Shown here: positions 53,024-61,785 of the stretch, piece after piece | Layout: every line of letters begins with the position of its first letter | Numbering within the stretch: position 1 is the stretch's first letter | Translations under genes and position numbers: made by a program | Notes under the pieces: model-generated | What the model was told of the DNA's origin: nothing | Seen by the model: the letters and a program-made list of their open reading frames with translations, nothing else | Databases searched by the model: none | Origin: Flavobacterium poyangense | GTDB lineage: Bacteria > Bacteroidota > Bacteroidia > Flavobacteriales > Flavobacteriaceae | DNA: 64,000 nt | Direction: 5' to 3' | Assembly: GCF_011751075.1 (NCBI RefSeq) | Contig: NZ_JAALLN010000003.1 | Location: 292,510 to 356,509, forward strand

Positions 53024-54775
53024 TTAAAACGAAACATTCAATCCGAAATTTAACCCCCATTGAAACTGGTTAAACGATTGGTTGTTTAAAGGGTTTATGT
53101 AGTAGTTCATTGCCGGTTCAACAAAAACATTTGTTTTTTTGTAAATACGGTATTGTACAGTGCTGCTTAACACGGAGCCATAGACAAATTCATTGGCATC
53201 AAGATTTTCTCCAATAATAGTACCATCTAAAGCCACTTGGTTTGAAATTAGCTTCCCAACAAAACCACCTGTATTTAAACTGACACTGGTTCTGTTTTTA
53301 CTAAAAACAGCGTAAGAAACTTCTAATGGCATTTCGATATATTTTAAGCTCTGATTTAATGTACCGCTTTGAATGCTCTCGTTTTGTACGACCTCTTTAG
53401 TACTGTTTGAAACAAATACATAATCTCTGGTTGCTGCAATCTGAGGAGCAGGAGAATCCTGAATGTAAAAATCAGCAACGCCCAACATCATGCTATTTTT
53501 CGCGCTTACATCCATATAAGAAATATTAGCAATGCTCTGACCTAATTCATTGATTTTGAACCCTGATCCGACAGCCCATTTTTTATTGATTTTGTATTTA
53601 GTTTTTACACCGTACGCGTTACTTTGTTTAGATTCATTGGCATATCCCAGGGTTTTGTCGTTTTTATAGTTTTCAGAATTAGCAATTCCGGCAAAAACTT
53701 CAACAGCCCACTTTTCTGCGGGAGAAGCAGGTTTTGTTTCTTTTTCGCTTTTAGTGGTTTCCGGAATAGTAATACCTTTCTCTAAATTCTGAAGTATAGC
53801 CAACTGAGCAGAATCCTGTTTACTTAAGACAGTATTAAATTTGGAGGCATTTTTCGGCTGTTCAGCAACTGCTTTTTCGGTATAAAGTGTTCCGTTTTTT
53901 GGCTCTTTTTCGTTCTTATCAGTTGTGTTTTGCTGCTGACCTAAAATTGATTTTGAAGAATTATAAGCAAAATTATTAGGGTCTTTTGAATGCACTTTTC
54001 CATCAAAAAGCGAGTTTGAAACCTGATTTTTAGAAGTAGCATTAAATGGATTTTGTTTACCGGCGCTAAATGTTTTTTCAGCTAAAATCTGATTTGCTTT
54101 TCTTTTTTCAGCGGCAGCGGTATGATTTTTTGAAGCAGCGGTAAAAGGATCTTCTTTTCCTGTACTAGAGTCAGTTTGGACCACAGCTTGATTTGGAGTT
54201 CTTTTTTCTGTCTCTGCCAATTGATGTGTTGTAGCGGCATTGAACCCATTTTGTTTTTCCGAAACATATGATTTTTCAGTCAATGCCTCATTGCTGTTTT
54301 TCTTTACCGTTTTCAGTTCCTGAGAAGGAAGATTCGGGTTTTGGTTGTTTTGAGAAGCAGTGTGGGCTATAACAGCTTCGTCTGTTTGTTCTTTTTCTTG
54401 TGAAGTAGCTATTTGATTTTCGGTAGCTCTTAAAACCGGACTTTTACTGTTGCTCGTTTTTTGATTGATGATGTTTTGTTCGCCAGAAACTGTTTTGTTC
54501 TGATTAGATTCGGTATTGTTATTCGTGACAACACTGTTGTTCTCTGTGGGGTTAGTTCCCGCATTCTTAATTCCGGCATCAGAATTAAAATGCAATACAG
54601 AAGGAATCGCAAGACCTAATAATAAGCATGCAGCAGCCGACCACCAAAGAATAGCTCTCCTTTTCTTTTTAGGTTTGTTTAATTTTTCTTCAATTTGCCC
54701 CCATAATTCGGGTGGTGGAACACTTGAGAAGTTTTCCATTGATGAAAAAATAGTTTCTATTTTCTGCTTCTTCAT
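53024..54775 (-). CDS. envelope-spanning protein: anti-sigma-like N-terminus, one TM helix, repeat linker, outer-membrane barrel
   Basis: This 583-residue protein has no signal peptide. Residues 1-40 are cytoplasmic-like (VPPPELWGQIEEKLN), 41-62 form one membrane helix (ILWWSAAACLLLGLAIPSVL) and 65-345 are a low-complexity Asn/Gln/Lys/Thr-rich linker. Within it a 33-residue unit repeats about 2.5 times from residues 174, 207 and 240 (KQNGFNAA, KEDPFTAA, KQNPFNAT). Residues 355-583 are an outer-membrane beta-barrel domain (WAVEVFAGIANSENYKN ... FQWGLNFGLNVSF). The start overlaps the ECF sigma stop by 4 bases, suggesting that the N-terminus holds the sigma factor. Role inferred. Confidence 0.8.
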   Translation of the reverse strand: MKKQKIETIFSSMENFSSVPPPELWGQIEEKLNKPKKKRRAILWWSAAACLLLGLAIPSVLHFNSDAGIKNAGTNPTENNSVVTNNNTESNQNKTVSGEQNIINQKTSNSKSPVLRATENQIATSQEKEQTDEAVIAHTASQNNQNPNLPSQELKTVKKNSNEALTEKSYVSEKQNGFNAATTHQLAETEKRTPNQAVVQTDSSTGKEDPFTAASKNHTAAAEKRKANQILAEKTFSAGKQNPFNATSKNQVSNSLFDGKVHSKDPNNFAYNSSKSILGQQQNTTDKNEKEPKNGTLYTEKAVAEQPKNASKFNTVLSKQDSAQLAILQNLEKGITIPETTKSEKETKPASPAEKWAVEVFAGIANSENYKNDKTLGYANESKQSNAYGVKTKYKINKKWAVGSGFKINELGQSIANISYMDVSAKNSMMLGVADFYIQDSPAPQIAATRDYVFVSNSTKEVVQNESIQSGTLNQSLKYIEMPLEVSYAVFSKNRTSVSLNTGGFVGKLISNQVALDGTIIGENLDANEFVYGSVLSSTVQYRIYKKTNVFVEPAMNYYINPLNNQSFNQFQWGLNFGLNVSF

Positions 54776-55323
54776 GCTATTTTAAAATTTTTTATGCTCA
54801 AAATTCTCTTTTGTAAAATTCCCTTTGCTCTGTTTAAGTTCGATTTTGATGTTCCTTCAGAGATTTTCAGTAACTCGGCTATTTCTTTGTGTTTCATTTT
54901 TTCAAAAACATATAAGTTAAAGACGGTCCTGTATTGATCGGGTAAGTCTCGAATGTATTCTAATAGTTTTTCCTGCTGTATCGGAATAATATCCAATTCT
55001 TCTTCATCAACAAAATCTGTATCGGGATCGAAAACATCTAAAAAGAAATTTTCTTTTTTCTTCTTATTTAAAGTTTCAATAAGTTTATTGATAAAAATAC
55101 GTTTGAGCCAGCCTTCAAAACTCCCTTCAAATTTGTATTGACTTATCTTTTGAAAAACAATGATAAAAGCTTCCTGAAAAACATCTTTAGCATCGTCCTC
55201 GTTTTTCATATATTTCAGGCAGATACCATATAAAACAGGAGAGAACAGCTGATAAATTTTCAGTTGCCCTTCTCTGTTGTTTTGCATACATTGCTTGATG
55301 TATATATCTAAATCGTCTTTCAA
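54772..55323 (-). CDS. ECF-type RNA polymerase sigma factor
   Basis: This 183-residue protein has sigma region 2 (YGICLKYMKNEDDAKDVFQE, AFIIVFQKISQYKFEGSFEG) and region 4 (LPDQYRTVFNLYVFEKMKHK, EIAELLKISEGTSKSNLNRA). The insert between them (about 95-120) is acidic. It resembles the Bacteroidota ECF factors of the RpoE-like group. It is first in a two-gene operon with the membrane-spanning barrel protein (ATGA overlap), a layout suggesting regulation by that partner. Confidence 0.93.
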   Translation of the reverse strand: MKDDLDIYIKQCMQNNREGQLKIYQLFSPVLYGICLKYMKNEDDAKDVFQEAFIIVFQKISQYKFEGSFEGWLKRIFINKLIETLNKKKKENFFLDVFDPDTDFVDEEELDIIPIQQEKLLEYIRDLPDQYRTVFNLYVFEKMKHKEIAELLKISEGTSKSNLNRAKGILQKRILSIKNFKIA

Positions 55324-55594
55324 AAAGTGGTTGAATTAATTTTGGTAAAATTAGTTTTTTTTAACTCGCAAAGCGACCTTTAGCCAATGATTTGGTTGTG
55401 GTATTCGGTTTGTTTGTAGTTGCTTGCGTAATGTTAAGTTTTTTGAACTTGTCTCCGGACAGCAATATAGGAGTTGGTATTCCTCCTATATTTTCTTCCC
55501 GGGTTTGTATATATAGAAATTAAGTAAGTATCTGCGTTTTAAGAATAAACATTCATTAAAAAGACATAGAAGCTAAAAAAGTAGAATTTGGGGA

Positions 55595-56473
55595 CTATTT
55601 TAGACTCGTTATTTTATCCTGAATGGCCTTCTTGAACGTTTTTATAGCTGCACTCTGATCTGCCGTATCATTATTATCGATATATATTTTAGTGATAATT
55701 CCACCCTGACGCAATTCAAAATACGTTCCACCCTTAGTTGAGGTGTCCGGAGTACCGTATGTTTTGGTTTCTCCTTTTAAGGCTGTAATCTCGGCAGGAA
55801 CATTTTTTATAAATAAAGTATACTCGCCTCTTTTAGTCGTCGCTGTATATTTGTATTGATTAAAATCATAGCTTCCGGCTACTACATTTTGGAATTTTAA
55901 AATATTAAACTCATTCAGTTGGAAGAAGTTCTGACAATCACCGCCTGTGCATGGTTTAGGATAATATCCAATCACTGCATTATCAGTATTGTCAACAATA
56001 ACTTTATTGAAAAATATTTTCTTTGGTGTTTTTGGAATTAAAATATAATCAGCAGGATACGTTACAGTTTGCGATACAGGTTCTCCGGGCTGAGGTGATT
56101 TCTCATAAAGGTTAACGATGATCTCACAGTTGTTTTCTACAATTGAAGTTACTTTTATACTATATCCTGTTGTTGGTTTCTTACCTGCAAAAAGACCAAT
56201 TAAATAATTTTTTGTAAAGTCAATAGTTGGATCACTCGGGTTTGGACAGCTGTTTGGATGTTTTGTGAAAAAAGAAAGCAATTTCTCTTCATCAACTACT
56301 ACAAGTGCACCCGGTTTTTCAGGTTCTGTTTTTACACTGTAATTGCATAAAAGAGGGAATCCGGTAAAAGTGGAGTTTACATTTGATCCACAGCTATTAT
56401 CAAGATTGTCATTACCCAATGAGCAGGCGCTAATTCCGAAAGCTATAAATAACCCTAGTACTAATTTTTTCAT
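55595..56473 (-). CDS. PrcB-like domain lipoprotein
   Basis: This 292-residue protein has a lipobox (GISAC). Its middle part (about 60-165) shows the PrcB C-terminal domain features: VVVDEEKLLSFFTKH, FTKNYLIGLFAGKKPTTGYS and IKVTSIVENNCEIIVNLYEK. PrcB binds the dentilisin protease complex in Treponema. The final ~110 residues (ILKFQNVVAGSYDFNQYKYT, YTLFIKNVPAEITALKGETK) contain a further small beta-domain. Function in flavobacteria is unknown; it is probably a periplasmic protein-binding lipoprotein. It lies 271 bases downstream of the sigma gene's start region, and nothing else is recognised in that gap. Confidence 0.78.
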   Translation of the reverse strand: MKKLVLGLFIAFGISACSLGNDNLDNSCGSNVNSTFTGFPLLCNYSVKTEPEKPGALVVVDEEKLLSFFTKHPNSCPNPSDPTIDFTKNYLIGLFAGKKPTTGYSIKVTSIVENNCEIIVNLYEKSPQPGEPVSQTVTYPADYILIPKTPKKIFFNKVIVDNTDNAVIGYYPKPCTGGDCQNFFQLNEFNILKFQNVVAGSYDFNQYKYTATTKRGEYTLFIKNVPAEITALKGETKTYGTPDTSTKGGTYFELRQGGIITKIYIDNNDTADQSAAIKTFKKAIQDKITSLK

Positions 56474-56811
56474 ATGTTTTTGTAATAAATTATATTTAAT
56501 AGATGTTTCTTTTTTTAAAAGGTTGCGTACGAAAAACTTTTTTTTTCTTTAATCCATAAGTAGCGACTAGGTATTATTGCATACTTTTACTAAAAAATAA
56601 CGGTTGAGTGCAAATCGTAAAAAAGGATACTTAACACATAGAAATATTGGCTTTGCTTATAAAGACGAGGCTAAAAGAAAAACATATTTCTATCGCATAG
56701 CCAAACTATAAAGGGATAAATGAGTGAAGCGTATTTTTTCATTTTTCATAACGATGTCTCTATGTGTTAAAAAAATAATTGTGCCCAACAGCTAAAAAAA
56801 TAAATTCAGTT
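56474..56811. other. gap upstream of rmuC with a 12-bp inverted repeat
   Basis: TTAACACATAGA (56631-56642) is matched by TCTATGTGTTAA (56759-56770), enclosing about 116 bases. The paired ends and size suggest a small mobile repeat (MITE-like). I recall similar AACACATAGAAA ends in flavobacterial spacers. No coding sequence is supported. Confidence 0.6.
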
Positions 56812-58185
56812 ATGTTTGATTTTCTTCCGCTTTTACTGGTTTTTCCGGTCGCTTTGTTCTTAGGGATATACCTGGGAAAATTATTGTTTTCGGCCAGGTC
56901 TCAATCTGAGAAAGTGAGTTTGAATGAAAGATTAAATGCGACAATCAATCAATTGCAATTGCAAAAGGAACAGTTCGAAAAAGAGAGAAACACTCTTGAG
57001 AAACAGTTTCATTTAAATAACTCCGAAAAAGAAAACATCCGAACCGAAAAAGACAGTTTGGCGATTCAGCTTTCTAAAAAAGAAGTGGATTTTGAAAATT
57101 TATGGGAACGTCATAAAGAACAGAAAAATGAAATAACAGAATTACAGGAAAAATTCACTAAGGAATTTGAGAATCTGGCGAATAAAATTCTGGAAGAAAA
57201 ATCCGCTAAGTTTACCGAACAGAATAGTGAAAACATGAAAAACATCCTGTTGCCTTTACAGGATAAAATTCAGGGTTTTGAGAAAAAGGTCGAACAAACT
57301 CATAAAGAAAGTATTGATTATCATGCCGCCTTACGTCAGCAGATTGTTGGGCTAAGCGAATTGAATGCCCAAATGAGCAAAGAAACCTTAAACCTGACCA
57401 AAGCACTGAAAGGCGACAGTAAAATGCAGGGCAATTGGGGAGAATTAGTCTTAGAGCGTGTTCTGGAAAAATCAGGCTTAGAGAAAGGACGTGAATACGA
57501 AGTACAGCAAAGTTTTACAAATAGCGAAGGAGCAAGAGTGTATCCCGATGTGGTCATTAATTTGCCCGATGGAAAAAAAATGATTGTAGACTCTAAAGTT
57601 TCGTTGACGGCATATGAAAAATGGATCAACGAAGAATCTGAGATTTTAAAGATCGATTTTCTTAAGGAACATGTAAATTCGATTAGAAGACATGTTGATC
57701 AGCTTGGAGGAAAAAACTATCATGAGCTGTACCAGATAGAGAGCCCCGATTTTGTGTTGCTTTTTATCCCAATCGAGCCGGCTTTTGCTATTGCATTAAA
57801 CGAAGATGCAACTTTGTACAATAAAGCATTCGACAGAAATATTGTGATCGTGACGCCTAGTACGTTGCTGGCTACTTTACGTACTATTGACAGTATGTGG
57901 ACGAACCAGAAACAACAGGAAAATGCATTTGAAATTGCCAGACAAGCCGGAGCATTATACGATAAATTTGAAGGTTTCGTAACCGATTTAGTGCGAATCG
58001 GAAACAAAATTAAAGACACTAAAACCGAGTACGACAGTGCAATGAACAAATTGGTTGAAGGAAAAGGAAATTTAGTTTCCAGTGTAGAGAAATTAAAGAA
58101 AATGGGAGCAAAGGCCAAAAAGGCGCTTCCGGAGAACATCATAGCCAGAGCATCAAATTCAGAAGAAAACCAATTTTTAAATTAA
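56812..58185 (+). CDS. rmuC: RmuC-family DNA recombination protein
   Basis: This ~457-residue protein starts at the ATG at 56812 (MFDFLPLLLVFPVALFLGIY), whose membrane helix is preferred over an upstream TTG at 56779. A long coiled coil (about 30-170) is followed by the RmuC core (about 200-400): GNWGELVLERVLEKSGLEKG, VYPDVVINLPDGKKMIVDSK and PSTLLATLRTIDSMW. The core is a predicted PD-(D/E)xK-like nuclease; in E. coli RmuC limits inverted-repeat recombination. That is of interest here because the window is rich in palindromes. Confidence 0.93.
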   Translation: MFDFLPLLLVFPVALFLGIYLGKLLFSARSQSEKVSLNERLNATINQLQLQKEQFEKERNTLEKQFHLNNSEKENIRTEKDSLAIQLSKKEVDFENLWERHKEQKNEITELQEKFTKEFENLANKILEEKSAKFTEQNSENMKNILLPLQDKIQGFEKKVEQTHKESIDYHAALRQQIVGLSELNAQMSKETLNLTKALKGDSKMQGNWGELVLERVLEKSGLEKGREYEVQQSFTNSEGARVYPDVVINLPDGKKMIVDSKVSLTAYEKWINEESEILKIDFLKEHVNSIRRHVDQLGGKNYHELYQIESPDFVLLFIPIEPAFAIALNEDATLYNKAFDRNIVIVTPSTLLATLRTIDSMWTNQKQQENAFEIARQAGALYDKFEGFVTDLVRIGNKIKDTKTEYDSAMNKLVEGKGNLVSSVEKLKKMGAKAKKALPENIIARASNSEENQFLN

Positions 58186-58190
58186 ATACA

Positions 58191-58739
58191 ATGACTGTAG
58201 ATTTCAAACCTGTTTCCTCATCCAAAATAAGTATTTCAGAGCTGATGTTGCCCTCTCATACCAATTTTAGCGGAAAAATTCACGGAGGATATATTTTACA
58301 ATTACTGGATCAGATAGCCTTTGCCAGTGCTTCCAAGTTCTCGGGAAATTATTGTGTTACCGCTTCCGTTGATACCGTAAATTTCTTGAAGCCAATTGAA
58401 GTCGGCGAATTGGTAACCATGAAAGCCTGTGTAAATTATGTGGGTAGAAGCTCTATGATTGTAGGGATTCGTGTTGAAGCCGAGAATATTCAGACTGGAG
58501 TGGTAAAACACTGTAATTCATCTTATTTCACTATGGTTGCCAAAGACAAAGAAGGTAATAGTGTGAAGGTTCCCGGTCTTATTTTGTCTAATCTGGATGA
58601 AGTGCGTCGTTTTAGACAAGCAATCAAACAGATTGAGTCTAAAAAAGAGGTAGAAGAGCATGCTAAATTGACCAATATAAGTTCTATTGAAGATTTGGCC
58701 AGTTTAGCGCAGTATAATGTATTGTTGGAAATCGGCTAG
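58191..58739 (+). CDS. acyl-CoA thioesterase (hotdog fold)
   Basis: This 182-residue protein has the hotdog motif PSHTNFSGKIHGGYILQLLD followed by VDTVNFLKPIEVGELVTMKA and YVGRSSMIVGIRVEAENIQT. The conserved Asn/His/Gly motif and the Asp at the LLDQ position are those of YciA-like thioesterases, which hydrolyse acyl-CoA in the cytoplasm. The C-terminal extension (residues ~140-182) is charged and helical. It follows rmuC by 5 bases, so the two are probably co-transcribed. Confidence 0.9.
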   Translation: MTVDFKPVSSSKISISELMLPSHTNFSGKIHGGYILQLLDQIAFASASKFSGNYCVTASVDTVNFLKPIEVGELVTMKACVNYVGRSSMIVGIRVEAENIQTGVVKHCNSSYFTMVAKDKEGNSVKVPGLILSNLDEVRRFRQAIKQIESKKEVEEHAKLTNISSIEDLASLAQYNVLLEIG

Positions 58740-58797
58740 TTTTTTTGTGAAAATAATAGCTGTGAGATGGAATAAATAATTTTGTAATGGAAAGTAA

Positions 58798-59193
58798 ATG
58801 ATAAAGTTTGGATACACCATTTTGTATGTAGAAAATGTTGAAGCGGCAATTGTGTTTTATGAAAATGCCTTTGGGTTTTCAAGAAAATTTATAACACCCG
58901 AGAAGGATTATGGTGAGTTAAGTACCGGAGAAACGACAATTTCATTTGCATCAAAAAATCTGGCAGCTCAAAATTTAAAAGACGGTTTTATAACAAGTAG
59001 CTTAGAAGAGAAACCTTTTGCCATCGAATTGGGATTTATAACAGATGATGTAACCGGAACGATTCAAAAAGCGATTTCTTTTGGAGCTGTGATAGTAAAA
59101 GAACCTGTAGAGAAACCTTGGGGACAAATTGTGGCCTATGTAAGGGACCCGGAAGGGTTTTTAATAGAAATTTGCACAGAGGTACAAGGGTAA
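58798..59193 (+). CDS. VOC-family (glyoxalase-like) protein
   Basis: This 131-residue single-domain protein of the vicinal oxygen chelate superfamily has paired beta-alpha-beta modules: FGYTILYVENVEAAIVFYEN, FGFSRKFITPEKDYGEL, then VKEPVEKPWGQIVAYVRDPE and GFLIEIC. Metal ligands are only partly evident (a C-terminal Glu in FLIEIC). Substrate unknown. It is separated by 58 bases from the thioesterase gene and may share its transcript. Confidence 0.85.
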   Translation: MIKFGYTILYVENVEAAIVFYENAFGFSRKFITPEKDYGELSTGETTISFASKNLAAQNLKDGFITSSLEEKPFAIELGFITDDVTGTIQKAISFGAVIVKEPVEKPWGQIVAYVRDPEGFLIEICTEVQG

Positions 59194-59304
59194 TTAATTG
59201 ATTGAGATATATGGTTTTACTTCCAATATATTTGATAAAAGAAGGTTAAGCAGAAGGTTTCCGAAAGCTGGAGGATTGCTTTTGAATTTTTGACTGATAT
59301 AAAT

Positions 59305-59439
59305 CAATTGCCTCCAGTTTTAACTGGAGGAGTAGAATTGATCAATACTAAAAAAGGCTTTAGCTCAATTTTTAGAGGGTTCGGCTAAAGCCTTTGTGCT
59401 TTTTCAACAAATAACCTCCAGTTAAAACTGGAGGCAATT
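59305..59439. repeat. nested palindromic intergenic element (MITE-like)
   Basis: The outer arms 59306-59330 and 59415-59439 are exact complements over 25 bp, and each contains its own small hairpin (CCTCCAGTTTTAACTGGAGG). Inside are AAGGCTTTAGC and GCTAAAGCCTT arms around a short loop. Part of this pattern (GGCTAAAGCC plus a similar short palindrome with a different core) recurs at 39919-39968. No coding capacity. It occupies the middle of a 316-base gap, and the rest holds nothing else I recognise. Confidence 0.85.
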
Positions 59440-59509
59440 CAAATAAAACTTTTATTATTTGTATTCGGATTGCAATTAAACAAAATAATCAATTATACTA
59501 TTTTTTCGA

Positions 59510-59965
59510 GTGATAGAATTCATACAAAAGAAACCGTACTTTATTTTTCTGGTCTTAGTTGTCATTTTTTTGGCAGTTGGTTTTTTCAACCCTAAAAAAT
59601 ATCTAGATATTAATATTCATGATACTTATTTCGTCATTTCTTATTTGCATTTTGCGGTGTTGTTGTCTGTCATTTATAGCTTTTTGGCAATTACTTATTT
59701 TACAATATTAAAATTAAATTTTGCCTTAATAAGTTGGATGACCGTTTTACATGTTCTTATTTCGGTTGGCGGTTTAGTTTTGATTTGGTTATTTTCTCAA
59801 TTCATACGTAAAACAGCACCCGGAAATTTTGAATCGATGTTAAGTGATATCTATTTTAATAATAAAATGACATTGGGAATTGTTATTTCTATTTTTAGTA
59901 TCGTTGCCATGCAGGTCGTTTTCGTGATCAATGTACTTCAGGCATTAATAAAAGGTAGATTATAA
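59510..59965 (+). CDS. small membrane protein resembling part of cytochrome c oxidase subunit I
   Basis: This 151-residue protein has four hydrophobic helices (about 10-26, 42-66, 73-95, 122-145). The segment LDINIHDTYFVISYLHFAVL matches the subunit I helix X pattern HDTYxVVxHFHYVL in order and spacing. One histidine position of the HxH heme pair is retained and the other is a Tyr. The start is GTG (MIEFIQ). It is far too short to be an oxidase subunit I and lacks the other heme and copper ligands. Function unknown. Confidence 0.65.
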   Translation: MIEFIQKKPYFIFLVLVVIFLAVGFFNPKKYLDINIHDTYFVISYLHFAVLLSVIYSFLAITYFTILKLNFALISWMTVLHVLISVGGLVLIWLFSQFIRKTAPGNFESMLSDIYFNNKMTLGIVISIFSIVAMQVVFVINVLQALIKGRL

Positions 59966-59976
59966 TTTCAAAAGCC

Positions 59977-60011
59977 ATCCCACATCTCACATCTGGCATT
60001 TCACATCTAAC
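59977..60011. repeat. heptamer tandem repeat, five units
   Basis: The units are ATCCCAC, ATCTCAC, ATCTGGC, ATTTCAC, ATCTAAC. They are the same family as the array at 15.2 kb. They lie in the 264-base gap before the YceI gene. Confidence 0.75.
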
Positions 60012-60229
60012 ATTCACCATTTTACAACCGCAAACATTTCACAAATATTTAGCAGTAAATCAAGAACTAAATGGCTGATAATTTCGTAACTTTAAGTATA
60101 AGGTTGCAGCTACCAGATTTTCACGGAGTATTGCCATTTGATTTTTTTTTCAGACCTACTTAAGTTCAGTTTTTTCTCCTCTTAAATTAAAAAGAATCAA
60201 ATGACATAATTGTTTAAATACTAACGATT

Positions 60230-60772
60230 ATGAAAAAAACTACTTTATTTATTTTACTTTTTACTGCATTTTCAATACTCGCCCAGGACAAATTTAAAAC
60301 CAGTTCGGCTGTTGTAAATTTTCAGGCTTCGGTTCCGTTTTTTGAAGAAGTCAAAGCAGTAAATAAGCTTGGAACCATCGTTTTGGAATCCCAAACGAGT
60401 TCGTTGGTTTGTACGGTTGTTATCAGAGATTTTCAGTTTAAAATGGATTTAATGGAGGAACATTTTAATGAAAATTATATTGAAAGTCATCGCTATCCAA
60501 AAGCAGTTTTTAAAGGTAAAATTCAAAATTTTGATCTGAAAGAGGTTACTGAAAATGAAAAAGAATATGATGTTGTAGGGAAGCTTTATCTTCATGGGAA
60601 ATCTAAAGTAATTGCGGTAAAAGCTTTTATTAAGAAGGTTCCCGAAGGCGGATTACAGATTATATCAAACTTTCCGATTTCCGTTTCTGATTTTAACATC
60701 AAAATCCCATACATAGTAGCCAATAAGATTTCAAAAACGGTGCAGACCGATTTGAGTGGCATTATGAAATGA
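60230..60772 (+). CDS. YceI-family periplasmic protein
   Basis: This 180-residue protein has a signal peptide (TTLFILLFTAFSILAQ). The mature domain is a YceI lipocalin-like barrel with FKTSSAVVNFQASVPFFEEV, DFQFKMDLMEEHFNENYIES and HRYPKAVFKGKIQNFDLKEV, followed by LYLHGKSKVIAVKAFI. YceI proteins bind polyisoprenoids or other lipophiles in the periplasm. The ligand here is unknown. Confidence 0.88.
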   Translation: MKKTTLFILLFTAFSILAQDKFKTSSAVVNFQASVPFFEEVKAVNKLGTIVLESQTSSLVCTVVIRDFQFKMDLMEEHFNENYIESHRYPKAVFKGKIQNFDLKEVTENEKEYDVVGKLYLHGKSKVIAVKAFIKKVPEGGLQIISNFPISVSDFNIKIPYIVANKISKTVQTDLSGIMK

Positions 60773-60777
60773 TTTTT

Positions 60778-61701
60778 TTATTTTAAACAGTCGTAAAGGG
60801 CTGTTTCCAGCTCTGTAAATTGAAATTCAAAACCCGTCTTTTGTATTTTTTCAGAAGATATTCTTTGGCCTTTTAAAATAGCTTCACTCATTTCTCCCAA
60901 AAGAATTTTAAGGATGAGTGTCGGGACTTTGGGAAGCCAGATGGTATATCCGTAAAATTTAGCGAGTGTTTTAGCGAATTTTAAATTAGTGGTGTCGTCT
61001 GTAAATACGGCATTATATGGCCCTTGTATTTGGGTGTCCAGAATTGATTTTAAATAGATTCGTGATAAATCCTCTATATGTATCCACGGTAAATACTGTT
61101 CACCGTTACCTAAGATTGCTCCAAAACCGGCTTTGAAACTTGGAGTAATCTTTTTTAAGAAACCTTCGGCTTTGCCAAAAACAATTCCGGTTCTCACTTT
61201 TATCGTCCGGATTCCCAGTTGTCCAATTTTATCTACCGATTTTTCCCACTCCTGACAAGTGGTGCCCAAAAAATCAGAGGCAGCCGGAGTATCTTCGGTG
61301 CAAATTTGTTCACTGCTAATCGCTCCGTAAATTCCAATTCCTGATGCTGATATAAAGGCATTCAATGATTTGTTGTGTTTTTTAAGAATAGTATAAATAA
61401 GCTCTACCGGTTTTGTACGACTCTCTAATATGCTTTTTTTTCGTTTTGTGGTCCATCTTTTTTCTACGATTCCTTCACCGGCCAGATGAATGATATAATC
61501 GGCATTGATAATAGCGTCCTCTTCTATGTAATTACGTTCCGGATTCCATTGGTAGTAGGTGATCAGACCGTTGTTTTTTCTTGGTGTACGACTCAAAACG
61601 GACACTGTAAAATGGTTAGCAAGTAATACCTGAGTCAGGTATTTGCCAATAAAGCCTGTTCCGCCGGTAATTAGTACATTTTGAGACATCTGTTTTATCA
61701 T
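60778..61701 (-). CDS. TIGR01777-family NAD-dependent epimerase
   Basis: This 307-residue SDR protein has the Rossmann motif NVLITGGTGFIGKYL near the N-terminus, the IINADYIIHLAGEGIVEKRW segment (which carries the G-E-x-I family signature), and a C-terminal DUF1731-like part (LKILLGEMSEAILKGQRISS). TIGR01777 proteins include SulA-unrelated YfcH-like enzymes of unknown substrate. The catalytic Tyr of classical SDRs appears in GIYG rather than a canonical YxxxK, so activity is unclear. It is convergent with the YceI gene. Confidence 0.88.
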   Translation of the reverse strand: MIKQMSQNVLITGGTGFIGKYLTQVLLANHFTVSVLSRTPRKNNGLITYYQWNPERNYIEEDAIINADYIIHLAGEGIVEKRWTTKRKKSILESRTKPVELIYTILKKHNKSLNAFISASGIGIYGAISSEQICTEDTPAASDFLGTTCQEWEKSVDKIGQLGIRTIKVRTGIVFGKAEGFLKKITPSFKAGFGAILGNGEQYLPWIHIEDLSRIYLKSILDTQIQGPYNAVFTDDTTNLKFAKTLAKFYGYTIWLPKVPTLILKILLGEMSEAILKGQRISSEKIQKTGFEFQFTELETALYDCLK

Positions 61702-61785
61702 TTATTTAACAAAGAGTTGTGTTTCCGCATAAATAAAGGTACTTAAACATTGTTTACCTTTAAGGCAAATTCTAAATTTAATAAA

